The position numbers were made by a program, and so were the translations under genes. From Amorphophallus konjac (taxonomy: Eukaryota > Streptophyta > Magnoliopsida > Alismatales > Araceae), in contig CM040118.1 in the NCBI GenBank assembly GCA_022559845.1, forward strand, positions 446,336,053 through 446,400,052: 64,000 bases of DNA, in the 5' to 3' direction. This document shows, in pieces, positions 19,330-30,123 of the stretch. A model generated the notes under the pieces. It did no database searches and was not told the DNA's origin. It was given only the letters and a program-made list of their open reading frames with translations. Every line of letters begins with the position of its first letter. Position 1 is the stretch's first letter.

Positions 19330-20477
19330 TTCTGTAGACTGTTCCATGTGATCAGGGTCTCCGCACCTTAGTGAGGGAGTTCTAGCCCTCGCCTCTTTTC
19401 CTTTTTTCCTTATTCGTCTGAGTCTGGTTTGAGTACCACTCATTCTTGTTAAGCCACTCCCAAAATCCTTTGCTTCCAATCCTTTTGACTGCCAAAGAGG
19501 ACAAATCCCATGATGATCAACCTCTCGCAGCAGCTGCTTCTACAAAGGTTGCAAGGTAACATATTGGCGTAAGTAAGCATTTTTATGATATCATTTCCTC
19601 ATTACTTCACGCATGATATTCAAAATGAAGTGCTTCTTAACAAGATTCAAAAGTGGTGTTTTAAACCTTTATCTTAAACTTTTGAATTCTCATTAAAAAA
19701 AAAAAAAAAAGAAAAAAGAAAGAGTCTTTAGACTTTCTTTCGCAGCACCTTTGGTTAATAAGAACCCGCGCTGGGAATTCTACATTCTCTCCCCGCTTGT
19801 TAAGAGTACCCCTTAGCTGGGCATTCCACACACTTCACGGCGTCCTTAGTCGGCTCCTTTGGTTAAAACACCGTTGCTACTTTGGCCATGCCATGAGTAT
19901 ATCTGAAAGTCTTTTTCTCTTCTTTACTCGGACGAATGCAGGTGCAAGAGGTTGACGGATGAGATGACCAACCTTGGTAATCCCCAATACGAAAGGAGTC
20001 TCAAATAGGGGCAGTCTTGACCCAAAATCAACATCAATATGAGTTTTTATATGAGCTTCATTATACATCTAGCCAAAAGGGCTATTATGAAAATCAAATC
20101 AACATTTTGATACAAAAGTATGAATTATGGCATGTCAAGAGGGCAAAGTCCCCGCAGGGAAAACCCTGGTCGTATGCATGTCAAGGGTCTGAAAAGCAAA
20201 GGCACAAAGCCCCGGCACAACAGACTACCTCTTTGAGGGTAACACCTTGGAAGGAATTCAAGTCCGATATCTCCCATCCTGCACTAAGCTTATCCCCAAT
20301 TATTCTTCTCTTCTCCCTCCAAGACCGAATGTTTCTCGGGTATGGCCTTGGTAGGGGCACCGTTAATCAAAGACGTCGTTATAGGATGCCGCTTTCAATG
20401 CACGTCCAGCTCTGGGCAGTTTTTAGCGAAAAGGGAAGGAACAAGGACCCCTAGCCAGTGGTTCAGAACACCCTTTG
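19330..20477 (+). other. Element B post-gag region
   Basis: No gene is supported. It contains an A-run at about 19694-19713 and, at 20129-20165, the block GGGCAAAGTCCCCGCAGGG then AAAACC and TGGTCGTA, which also occurs after pol in C (47562-47600). The open frame at 20017-20454 runs through this non-coding block and is not conserved in C. Confidence 0.6.
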
Positions 20478-20484
20478 ATGCTGC

Positions 20485-20720
20485 ATTAACAATATTTCCA
20501 AAATCTCCACAAAAATTTGAATATTTCCAAAATCTCCACAAAAATTTGAATATTTCCAAAATCTCCACAAAAATTTGAATATTTCCAAAATTCCACAAAA
20601 ATTTGAATATTTTCCAAAACCCACAAAAATTTGCATATTGATCAAAACTCATAAAAATTTGAATATCTTTTTCAAAACTCATAAAAATTTGCATATTTCA
20701 AAACTCCAAAAATTTTGCAT
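20485..20720 (+). repeat. Minisatellite, 26-30-bp unit, in element B
   Basis: About eight units built on TTTCCAAAATCTCCAC followed by AAAAATTTGAATA, becoming degenerate to the right. Tandem repeats in the 3' untranslated region are a known feature of Tat/Ogre elements. Confidence 0.85.
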
Positions 20721-22143
20721 TGTATTTTCTGATGGTGCCTTTTGCAGGAACAACAAATTTTGCAAGGACCAGGAGCACGGGATGAGTCCTCCCTCCACTC
20801 ATTGTTATCAATCCATTGATTCTTCCCGACATTTTTCATGACTTGCCGCTGGGCATTTGATTATCAATTCCTCATATCTCCCTGGGCATTTTGATTGTTA
20901 CATCTCCCGGTTATCATCTTGACTATTCATCTCATTATCATTCAATCAACTCCTGCTAATTTTCCTGATCATTTGCCACTAGGCATTTTCTTGATTTTCA
21001 ATCATTCAGCTCCAATTTTGATTCGCCAGATTGTCTCCTCATGACAACATAACAAATAATGATGCTTTGCAGTGCCTTGCTATTCATGTTATCCATCATG
21101 CCATATACATGCTATGATTGATGCTTTAATGATTGTTATGCTTAAATGCCTCATTCATTGCTTGTTATCTTTTATATCTTGGCTGATGAATTTTTGAGCG
21201 CAGGATAAGAAGCTCTTGGTCCCGCCGATTGGGCATCATCATCAAAGTCCCACGGTGCTTGCAGCTCATTTCTCAGTTCCCATGCTTATTGATATCACCA
21301 TCTCCCTGTATGCATTCTACTATATGTTATTACGCTATTAGATTATATCAAGGACCTTGTGGCTTTGGCAAAACTGGAATTTGAGTTCCCCTTCATCAAA
21401 AACAATGACGATTCCAGAGGAGTCTTAGTCACACGGATAGGCCGTTGAGCCGTCCAAGGCTGGGGACGATGGTTCCCTTTTTACGAGTTGGTGCGCGGAT
21501 AAACATGCTTCGGCTTAGTATCAGCTCGCAGAATCGGTTTCTTGACCCAGTCTTGGCAGTTTAACAATATTATCCTTGATTATTCTATATTTTTATTTGA
21601 TTTATTTTTCCATTTAAACCCAGCATGCATTCATGTAGGAATTTGAAACAATTGTTGAAAAATCATTCTGATAAGCTGGTGCTGAGAGTTGAATTGATCT
21701 AAATTTTTCCCGATATGAGATATTCATTGCTGAATTGTGTCTTTAGTTCGTTTTGTCGCCGTTTTGGGTCATTCTCTCGAAAGCTCCTTGTTTGGATTTT
21801 TATCATCTTATTTTTATCTCCTTTCCTTTGATCCACCTTGGCTGCAGCACGTCCACTGGCTGGTAACCGCTCCCCAATGGTGAAACTTGCAGGTTTGTGA
21901 CCTGAGGTACTTCCACCTCGCTGGAAGTTGATCATTTTATTTTATCTCCTTCGTGCACCGCGTGCACACCTCCCCTTTTATCCAAACATTGTTGATTTCG
22001 TTGGATTTCCCGAGATTTGCTTCATCTCGTGCTTTTGATTTGATTCTCATCAAGTGATGTTGATTGCGTGTCTCATCACACCTTGACATCTACTTTTCAG
22101 TTTGCTCTGCTCCCTTGCAAAGCAGACGCCAAGGCGGGGCAGC
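20721..22143 (+). other. Element B 3' tail and pre-LTR sequence
   Basis: Non-coding. 21345-21590 and 21840-21885 match A's tail (10720-10960 and 11215-11260). The last bases, GCAGACGCCAAGGCGGGGCAGC, fill the polypurine-tract position but are only partly purine. Confidence 0.65.
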
Positions 22144-23683
22144 TGTAGACACGCCAAAATTGACATTATTTTGAGTATATTTCATATCGCTCTGCGATGC
22201 CCCATTTGACCCTCAAATCAGCTTATTTGAGTGGTTTTTCCCACTTTTCTTGAATTTCTCCTATTTTTCCCTCATTTCTTATTTTTCTGGGCATTTATCT
22301 CTATTTTCTGAATTCACGCCCTCGTCAGAGGCGTTTTTTTTTGAAACACGACCTGGTCTAGGGCGTGTCTTCCCATTTTATCTATTTCTCCCCCATTTTA
22401 TCTATTTTATGAATTTTCTGAATTTACGACCTGGGTAAGGGCGTGTTTTCTTAAAACATGACTTAATCTAGGGCGTTTCTTAAAGAAAGGACGACCTCAC
22501 CTGAGGGCGTTAATTCTTTTGGTTTTGACCGACTTCCCCATTTGAGCTCTTGAAATTAACGCCCTTCTCAGGGGCGTTTTTTTTTAAACGTGGCTTTAAT
22601 TAAGGCGTGTTTTACATTTTTTCAAATATGGGGAGTTTTTATTTCTAAATTTGGTTTTTGAGAAACGCCCTTGTGCAGGGCGTGTTTTTGAGAAACGCCC
22701 TATGCGTAGGTCGTCAATTCGTAAATTGACGCCCTGACCTAAGGCGTGTTTCACCGTCTGCCTTCGCAGCCCTTTCCCCAGAGAGTCCTTGCTTCGATAG
22801 ATGCCTGTTTGGTTTGGGCTCTTGCCCATTCTTATCCTTTCCCTCTTGGGACTCTTGCCCATGTTTATCTCCTCCAATTCTATTTAATAGGGCCGACTGC
22901 TCTGTTGATCGGTTGGATTCCTCTTTTCCTCCCTCGATTCTTCTTCTTCTGCTGTTTTTCTTTCTTCTGTTTTTTTTTGTTTTCTTCTTCTTTTCTTCAC
23001 GCAGGGGTGCTGCCTGGCTGAAGGAGGGCTTCACATGGTTCAAGCTTCATCCAACTGAAGGCCTCTCCTCATCGAGTATCAAAAGCCAAAGGAGCAAAAC
23101 CAGATTTTTCTTATCCCTCCCTTTTCTCTTTTAGTTTGTTTTTATTTGTTCATACATACGCATGCATCATATTCCTCTCTCTATGCATATTTCCTTTCTT
23201 CAACTATGTTGAATAACTCCCCTTAGTGCATCTCTTGCACACCTCCCTATTTGCATATCATTCATCATATCTCCCATACCCTTTTGCATAGGGGTTTAAG
23301 GGCCAACACCCACAAGGTGTGTCTTGCACATCTTTTCATGCTCATCTTTCTATATAAGAATTTGATGCTACACACCATATTCTAATCCATATTTTTTATT
23401 GGTGTTTGTCTTTTTTTGCAAGGGTAATAAAAGCAAGAACTCTCTTCATCGGCCGGCCGATTTGAAGAGAAAGGAAGCACTCACATCCCCGCATCTTTTG
23501 AGGTACTTTTCGCGATCATTCCTCCCATGTTCTTATTGATTATATTTTTGAGGCGTTCGCGTCTCTGGCGATCACACACTCCCCTTGTGCACCTCGTGCA
23601 TATATTTTCCTCCATATTGATGATTATTGTTTTTTATTCTTAATATTTTCCTTAAGTGGATTATTCTAAATTAGAGATCTACA
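22144..23683 (+). repeat. Element B 3' LTR (1,540 bp)
   Basis: It matches 13579-15117 almost perfectly (differences near 22450, 22907 and 23041, and one T in the run near 22580). It ends GATCTACA at 23683, followed by the target duplication TTCTG. Confidence 0.95.
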
Positions 23684-23688
23684 TTCTG
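23684..23688 (+). other. Target-site duplication of B, right copy (TTCTG)
   Basis: Second copy of the 5-bp duplication; the copia LTR sequence resumes here in register. Confidence 0.95.
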
Positions 23689-25387
23689 CTCTCTCTTCTC
23701 TCTCAACTGGAACACTCTAGTTTCTCAAGGAGGCTCTTTCTCTTCAGCTCTCACTCAAATTTCTTCTCTTCTTTTTTCTGGATCGAACTCTCTGCACTTC
23801 TACTTTTTACTTTTCCCTTTCGATCAACCTTCATCTATGGACGAAGGCTTCAATATATAGCAGCAACAGCAGGTGGATAAGGTGCAGAATGCGTGTGCCT
23901 CCCACACTTCATCCAGAACCTTCTTGCCACGTGCCTTTATAGCATTGGTTCCTTTAGCATTGGATCACGTGCAGCCCAGTCACTGGGAATATTCTTCCTC
24001 GGACCACCTTCTTCTTTTTATTTTTCTTCTTCTCCTGCAAAGAAATAAAACGATTAAAACTCAGGGCCACAAAAACTAAAACTGCATGAGGTATGTGATA
24101 GCAATACGAGATGCACTATACTGAGAATGACACGAGATACACAAGATTACTACAGTACGAAATAAAGAGAGAATGACACGAGGTCAGATTAAAACAGCAC
24201 GAGGTAAAAAGAGAACGATACGAGATACATACTAATAAGGCTAACACTACAAAGAGAACGACACGAAGTATCACTGTAACAAAACAAACACTACGAAGAG
24301 AACGACACGAGATACACAATAATAAAGCTAACACTACAAAGAAAATGACACGAAGTCAGATGAGAACATCACGAGGTAAAAAAGGAAATAGCACGGAATA
24401 AAAACGGTAGTAAGACACGCGATCAGAGGAAACCTGGACGAAGATAGAAAGAAACAACACGAGGACATAAACACAAGAATAACACGAAGACACGAATACA
24501 AAAGCGACACGAAGACACGAATATAAAAACAACACGACATAACAATCAGCAAAGAGAACGGCACGAGGTGAAACGACACTTTACTAAAAAGACTTGAATA
24601 CACACGAAAACAACTCGAGTACTAAGTTGCTCGAATCGTACGAACGACTCGAAGATGAGGACGACACGAAAATAACATGGACTGAAACCAACTCGAAGAC
24701 GAAAACAGAAATTGACACGAAGTGTGGTCACAAAACAAGAAGGACACTTGCAACGTACAGCCTTCATATGATGAGGCGATGTGAAGACTTGAACAAGACA
24801 AAGTCTGTACAGACTTGAGGGTTCACAACGTATATACTTTGGCAAGACAATGGCTGTACATACTTGAAGTGAAGACCAATGTATAGACTTCAAAGTTCAG
24901 CTGCTAATGAATAGACTTGGAAAGCTTGAAGGCCAATGTACAGACTTGGAAGCTTAAACCAATGTATGGACTTAGCTTCGAACATGCTACAGTGCATTGT
25001 ATGGACTTTGAAGACTGATGCATGACGCTAAGCCAATGTGTAGACTTTGGCTTGGAACGAAGGTAAAGATGAGGCTGTATAGACTTGACCAGAACAAGAG
25101 ATTCGAAGACAAAGGGGTGACACAGATGGAGCGACACGAAGACAACCAACAAACATAGTTGGAAAAACACGACGAACAATGGGACAACACGGAGTGTAGT
25201 GAACATAAACAACACGAAGTATGAAGGGAACATTACGGACATGCAAGGTATTATCTCATGGCAGTTTTCCTGTTAATCATGGAAATTTCAAATGCATAAC
25301 ATAACTCAAGATATCTGATTAAAATAACAATATTTAACATAGTGATGCTCATCATCAAAACACTAGGGAAGTCACAAAAGTCTAACA
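23689..25387 (-). repeat. Copia 3' LTR, second part (U3 side)
   Basis: It matches 33031-34730. Together with 12823-13578 it gives 2,455 bp, against 2,454 bp for the other LTR. The minus-strand promoter box TATATATT is at 23852-23859. The U3 part (24100-25240) is made of degenerate ACACGA- and AGACTTGG-type repeats; the long antisense frames across it (Cys/Ser/Val/Leu-rich) are products of that composition. Confidence 0.92.
24100..25240. repeat. Degenerate short repeats in the copia U3
   Basis: Dozens of copies of (A)ACACGA(A/G) at 24100-24760, then about ten of CAATGTA..GACTTGG at 24830-25080. A perfect 16-bp palindrome AAGTCTGTACAGACTT is at 24801-24816, and again in the other LTR at 34144-34159. 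Possible transcription-factor clusters. Confidence 0.75.
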
Positions 25388-26939
25388 ATCTCCCCCTCTT
25401 TGATGATGGCAACACTATATTAAATAACAGAGATGAAGTGCATGAAGATAAGCTGTGAAAATAAGCAATGCAGACACACAACACACTCGCCTCCTCTGAC
25501 GACTCCCAAGAGCTCCCCCTGAACACAACATCTACTTTCCTCTGACTAGATAACTCAGGGCACTTATCTTTCGCTCCCCCTCAGCAAAGCACAAGCAAGA
25601 CACTAGCAAGACACTCTCCCCCTTTGACATCATCAAAAACTAGGGGCAGGTCTGAAGATATCATGAAAAGAAAATTGCTGACAGTGGAGAGAAAACAATA
25701 GAGAGTATGGCTGATAAAGGAGAGTTATTGAGATGTTTAAGCAATTAAGAAAGCCATTAATTTTATGTGAGGATTTTGAGGATCAGTTAGTCAGACTGCG
25801 TGTAAAATGGTGAATGAAGAGTTGCTCCATACACAGAACCAGATTCTAAGCAAGTAAGGTACAAGATACCAGTATGGTCAGAGTAAGTCTTTACTCAGAG
25901 AGTATAAAGCAAGGAAGTCAGGGAAAACAAAGACCTGTGGTATTGAAAACAAACAAACCAAGACCTAAATGCCAAGTGAACAGAATCTGGATACCAAGAG
26001 GGAGAAAATTTTTTCAAAGATGGTCAAGATCAAAGATAAATCTGTCAAGTACACCTTTGACATTAGGGTGACACCTTGTTTAGAGGCAGGAATCCCCAGT
26101 TACTTGGTGGCAAGACCACATTACCCCTTCTGACAAGAGGACAAAGATAGTATTCTAACTGGTGTTGACATTAAGGTGACACCTTTACCAGAGGCCAGAC
26201 ACCCCAGTTACTAACCAGATATGTACCATTGCTCTGTATGATCAAGACAGCTAATTAAGTCTGATTTATACTGCCATCTCATGACATGGGATACTTTCAC
26301 TTCATTGATGGAAGTCCCAGTTTCTCAATGAACAGTTAACAAGGTTGTTAAAACTTCTTTCACGAATTTTTCATTAAACTGCACTTGAAACCTTGTAAAT
26401 TAGTCTTGATTCAGTTTGAGAACAATACACCAGCTCCAAAGTTTTTCAGACACAAGCACTATATACCTCATTTCGGACTTAACTAGACTAAGTAGGTATG
26501 CTGTACTGGCTAGATCAGAAGTCAGTTACAGTGTAGGAAGATAGTCTTGAATTTAGATTTTGATCTCAGTGGGACTAACAGCTGAAATTCCAACAAGAAA
26601 TTAGATGAACAGTCTTAACGGATAAAACATTCAAAAATTTCTTTTATCCACCTACTCAAACTGATTCTCTTATAAGGTCAGCAAAAGTCCGTTCAAAGTA
26701 TGTTCAGATTTGGCCAAAAGAGCATGACATCAATTATTAATCTAGCTCCCCCTGAGACCTTGACACCAACTCAGACTTAACCAAGACATACCTTAAAACA
26801 ACTCAAGGAAAAACAATGTGATATCAATCAATACGAGTGAATCAGCAAACACTCATAATGAGGTTATTTTCAGCAACAGACAATGAGTATAGGTAAGCAC
26901 AAGAGCACATGACAGATTATTCAGAGATCAATTATTCAA
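25388..26939 (-). other. Copia 3' untranslated region with several polypurine tracts
   Basis: No coding frame of note. On the minus strand, AAAGAGGGGGAGAT lies directly before the 3' LTR (25401-25388) and is the likely plus-strand primer. Further GGGGGA(G) tracts lie near 25513, 25578, 25618 and 26747. Several tracts in a row are in keeping with SIRE-type elements (family knowledge). Confidence 0.75.
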
Positions 26940-29900
26940 TTATGAAATTCTGTAAATACCTAGTTCTCTGCGCAATGTGCTAAATTTTTCAGTATCCAGT
27001 GGCTTAGTGAAAATATCTGCAATTTGTGAGTTAGTGCCAACATGGATCAACTCAAAGGTCTTCCTAGCTACTTCATCTCGAATAAAATGATGCCTGATTT
27101 CGATGTGTTTAGTTCGAGAATGAAGTACAGGATTCTTTGCAATGTTTATTGCACTAGTATTGTCACAAAAGATGGAAGTGCAACCTAGCTCAATTGAGTA
27201 ATCCAGAAGCTGGTGTTTTATCCATATAACTTGTGTGCCACAGCTCCCTGCTGTCACATACTCAGCTTCAGTAGTAGAAAGAGCCACAGAGTGTTGCTTC
27301 TTGGATCCCCAAGAGACTAGGCACCCTCCTAAAAATTCGTAGTGACCACTAGTACTTTTCCTGTCCAATTTACATCCTGCATAATCTGCATCTGTATATG
27401 CAATGAGATCTAAACTACATGATGCAGGATACCAAAGACCTAGATCATGGGTAGCAGATAAGTATCTAAAGATTCTTTTTACAACTGCCAAATGTAATTC
27501 AGTAGGCCTAGACTGGTATCTGGCACACATCCCTACACTAAATTGAATGTCAGGCCTGGATGCTGTTAAGTAGAGGAGTGAACCGATCATACCTCTATAT
27601 AATTTAGCATCCACCTCTTTACCTTTTTCGTCTGAATCCAGTGAGGAGTTGGTGCCCATGGGTGTTGAGATAGTCTTGAGGTTGGTCATTCCAAACCTTT
27701 TCAGCATCTCCAGAGTATACTTGGTTTGATTTATGAAACAACCATCCTCCATTTGTTTGACCTGCAGCCCAAGAAAATACTTTAGTTCGCCAACTAAACT
27801 CATTTCAAATTCATGAGACATAGATTCAGAAAATTCTTTACACAATTTTGAATTGTTAGATCCGAAGATGATGTCATCAACATATACCTGGACCACTATT
27901 AAATCCTTTCCGAGTTTTTTGGTGAAGAGGGTTTGGTCAACCTTACCTCGAGTGTAGCCTTTGCTCAAGAGGAATTCAGAAAGTCTCTCATACCAGGCTC
28001 GGGGAGCCTGCTTCAATCCATAGAGGACTTTATTCAACCTAAATACCATGTTAGGCTGAACAGAGAAATTAAAACCTGGAGGTTGTTCAACATATACCTC
28101 TTCCTTCAATACCCCATTTAAGAATGCGCTTTTGACATCCATCTGCTGCAGTCGAATGTTCCTAGAGCATGCAAATGCAAGCAGAATTCGTATAGCTTCC
28201 ATCCTAGCCACTGGGGCATAGGATTCATCAAAATCCACACCAAATTCCTGACTGTAGCCTTGAGCTACAAGTCTTGCTTTGTTTCTAGAAATAGCTCCAT
28301 TCTCATCAACTTTATTCTTGAAAATCCATTTAGTGCCAATGACATGAGTGTTATCAGGTCTGGGAACTAGTTCCCATACAATATTTTTCTCAAATTGATT
28401 TAATTCCTCATACATGGCGGATACCCAAGAATCATGTTTTAAGGCTTCTTCCACAGATTTGGGTTCCACCTGAGATACCAATGCAGCTAAGTCCTGTTCT
28501 TGGACAATTCTAAAATGAGACCTAGTCCTAGGAGGATCATACAAATTGCCTATGACATTTTCACTAGGGTGGTCTTTGTGAAATATTATCTCACCTGAGG
28601 GTTCACCTACCTCAGCTGCTCCTTCTTGCTGTGAGTTTTCTGGTTGAGCAGCTGGCTGCATTTCTTCTTCTTCAATTCTCTCCAAGAAATCTCCTTCATT
28701 AGATAGCTCCTTGTCATCATCCATCACTTTGTTAGAGAAATCATTTTCATCAAACACTACATGCGGTGTTTCTTCAACAGTTTGGTCAGCTTTATTGAAA
28801 ACTCTGTAAGCCCTTGAGGTTTCTGAATATCCGAGAAAAATTCCAGGAGAGCTCCTAGCTTCAAATTTGTCCAAACTATTCTTACCATTATTGTGGATAA
28901 AACATTTGGAGCCAAAAACTTTAAAGTAAGAAATGTTTGGCTGCTTACCCTTGAGAAGTTCATACGGAGTTTTCCTATGAGTAGGTCTTACCAAGGCTCG
29001 GTTTAGAATGTAGCATACAGTATTCGCAGCTTCAGCCCAAAATCTCCTTGGAAGTCCACTCTCAATCAGCATAGTCCTGGCCATTTCAATTATTGACCTG
29101 TTTCTTCTCTCAACAATTCCGTTCTGCTCCGATGTCCTGGGAGAAGAGAATTTGTGAGTCACTTCCTCTCTTGAGCAAAATTCAGAAAATGAAGAGTTCT
29201 CAAACTCTCCTCCATGGTCAGACTGAATTGTAATGATGTTATGTTCACCTTGCAATTTGATTTTATTGAAAAGTTCTTTAAAGTGAACAAAGGCATCATT
29301 TTTATTTGCTAAACAAAACAACCAAGAAAATCTAGTGAAGTCATCAACTATGACTAATCCATATCTCTTACCTGACAAACTTTGTATGCGGGTAGGAACA
29401 AAAAGATCCATGTGCAAGTGCTGCAGCAGTTTAGATGAAAGATTCTCAGTTCTCAACTTAAAAACTGCACGAGTCTGTTTACCTAGTGCACAAGCATCAC
29501 ATAGCTTGGACCCTAACTGAAATCTTATTCGGGGCAAACCTCTAACTAGGTTATGCTTAGACAGTTTATTCATTGTAGACAAACTAGCATGGCCTAGACG
29601 CCTATGCCAGTCAAACGCAACCTGTTCGGAATTAGCAGACATACACAAGTGAGTTTCAGGATTATCATCCAGGTCTACGATGTATACATTGTTTACTCTA
29701 TGACCTTTGAACATGACGTTATCAGAATTCAGCTCAAAAATAGTACAGGAATTGTGGTCAAAGAGTACCTTGTGTCCTTTGTCGCAGAGTTGACTTATAC
29801 TTATCAAGTTGTGCTGAAGTCCTTCTACAAGATACACATCTTCAATGGAGTTAGTAGAGGACTTACCAACTGTACCAATTCCAATTATTCTTCCTCTGTT

Positions 29901-30047
29901 ATTTCCACCGAATTTGACCAGGCCCCCAAACTTCATTTTCAGTTTGCTAAATTTGGACCGGTCTCCTGTCATGTGCCTGCTACAGCCGCTGTCAAGATAC
30001 CACTTGTTATGCTCGGCTGCCAGGCTAACCTGCGAAAGTTCAGACAA
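26940..30047 (-). CDS. pol: Copia pol polyprotein: protease, integrase, RT, RNase H
   Basis: An open frame of 1,035 codons with no internal stop. Domains in order: aspartic protease with active-site motif [12 protein letters not shown] (about residues 17-29); GAG-pre-integrase zinc region with HRRLGH and CDAC (about 145-190); integrase core with [13 protein letters not shown] and QNGIVERRN giving the D,D,E triad (about 210-320); reverse transcriptase from about 565 with [22 protein letters not shown] and the catalytic YVDD near residue 721; RNase H with [15 protein letters not shown] and FCDNTSA (about 890-1000). Integrase before RT is diagnostic of copia. The frame begins without a natural start, because gag-pol is normally one frame and a shift lies at about 30050-30120. 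The enzymes could be active if translated, but gag upstream is broken. Confidence 0.93.
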   Translation of the reverse strand: MSELSQVSLAAEHNKWYLDSGCSRHMTGDRSKFSKLKMKFGGLVKFGGNNRGRIIGIGTVGKSSTNSIEDVYLVEGLQHNLISISQLCDKGHKVLFDHNSCTIFELNSDNVMFKGHRVNNVYIVDLDDNPETHLCMSANSEQVAFDWHRRLGHASLSTMNKLSKHNLVRGLPRIRFQLGSKLCDACALGKQTRAVFKLRTENLSSKLLQHLHMDLFVPTRIQSLSGKRYGLVIVDDFTRFSWLFCLANKNDAFVHFKELFNKIKLQGEHNIITIQSDHGGEFENSSFSEFCSREEVTHKFSSPRTSEQNGIVERRNRSIIEMARTMLIESGLPRRFWAEAANTVCYILNRALVRPTHRKTPYELLKGKQPNISYFKVFGSKCFIHNNGKNSLDKFEARSSPGIFLGYSETSRAYRVFNKADQTVEETPHVVFDENDFSNKVMDDDKELSNEGDFLERIEEEEMQPAAQPENSQQEGAAEVGEPSGEIIFHKDHPSENVIGNLYDPPRTRSHFRIVQEQDLAALVSQVEPKSVEEALKHDSWVSAMYEELNQFEKNIVWELVPRPDNTHVIGTKWIFKNKVDENGAISRNKARLVAQGYSQEFGVDFDESYAPVARMEAIRILLAFACSRNIRLQQMDVKSAFLNGVLKEEVYVEQPPGFNFSVQPNMVFRLNKVLYGLKQAPRAWYERLSEFLLSKGYTRGKVDQTLFTKKLGKDLIVVQVYVDDIIFGSNNSKLCKEFSESMSHEFEMSLVGELKYFLGLQVKQMEDGCFINQTKYTLEMLKRFGMTNLKTISTPMGTNSSLDSDEKGKEVDAKLYRGMIGSLLYLTASRPDIQFSVGMCARYQSRPTELHLAVVKRIFRYLSATHDLGLWYPASCSLDLIAYTDADYAGCKLDRKSTSGHYEFLGGCLVSWGSKKQHSVALSTTEAEYVTAGSCGTQVIWIKHQLLDYSIELGCTSIFCDNTSAINIAKNPVLHSRTKHIEIRHHFIRDEVARKTFELIHVGTNSQIADIFTKPLDTEKFSTLRRELGIYRIS

Positions 30048-30123
30048 AGTGATGTGGGACCCAATTCAAATTGGGTCCAAAGATAGTTTTCAATTTATCC
30101 AAATCACACTTAGGAACCCACAT

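Larger units (their letters stand above)
13579..23683 (+). mobile_element. Non-autonomous Tat-type LTR element B (complete, 10.1 kb)
   Basis: It is bounded by near-identical LTRs (13579-15117 and 22144-23683) and a perfect TTCTG target duplication, and is inserted in the copia 3' LTR. By eye the LTRs differ by three substitutions and one base in a T-run, so the insertion is recent. The interior has a primer site, a leader shared with C, one proline-rich gag-like frame (16212-19211), and a long 3' region with a minisatellite and blocks shared with A and C. I find no protease, RT, RNase H or integrase motifs. It therefore depends on proteins made elsewhere; C-like elements are the natural donors. 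Confidence 0.9.

Noticed and set aside
20017..20454. 145-codon frame in B as a gene
   Set aside because: Spans a block that is non-coding in C and is not kept open there.
20485..20720. CRISPR-like or gene-coding repeat (long frames on both strands)
   Set aside because: Simple AT-rich minisatellite; the frames only reflect the repeat period.
24116..25242. Cys/Val/Leu-rich minus-strand frames that look like membrane proteins
   Set aside because: They are translations of ACACGA/GACTTG repeats, recur in both copia LTRs, and have no real hydrophobic-segment organisation.
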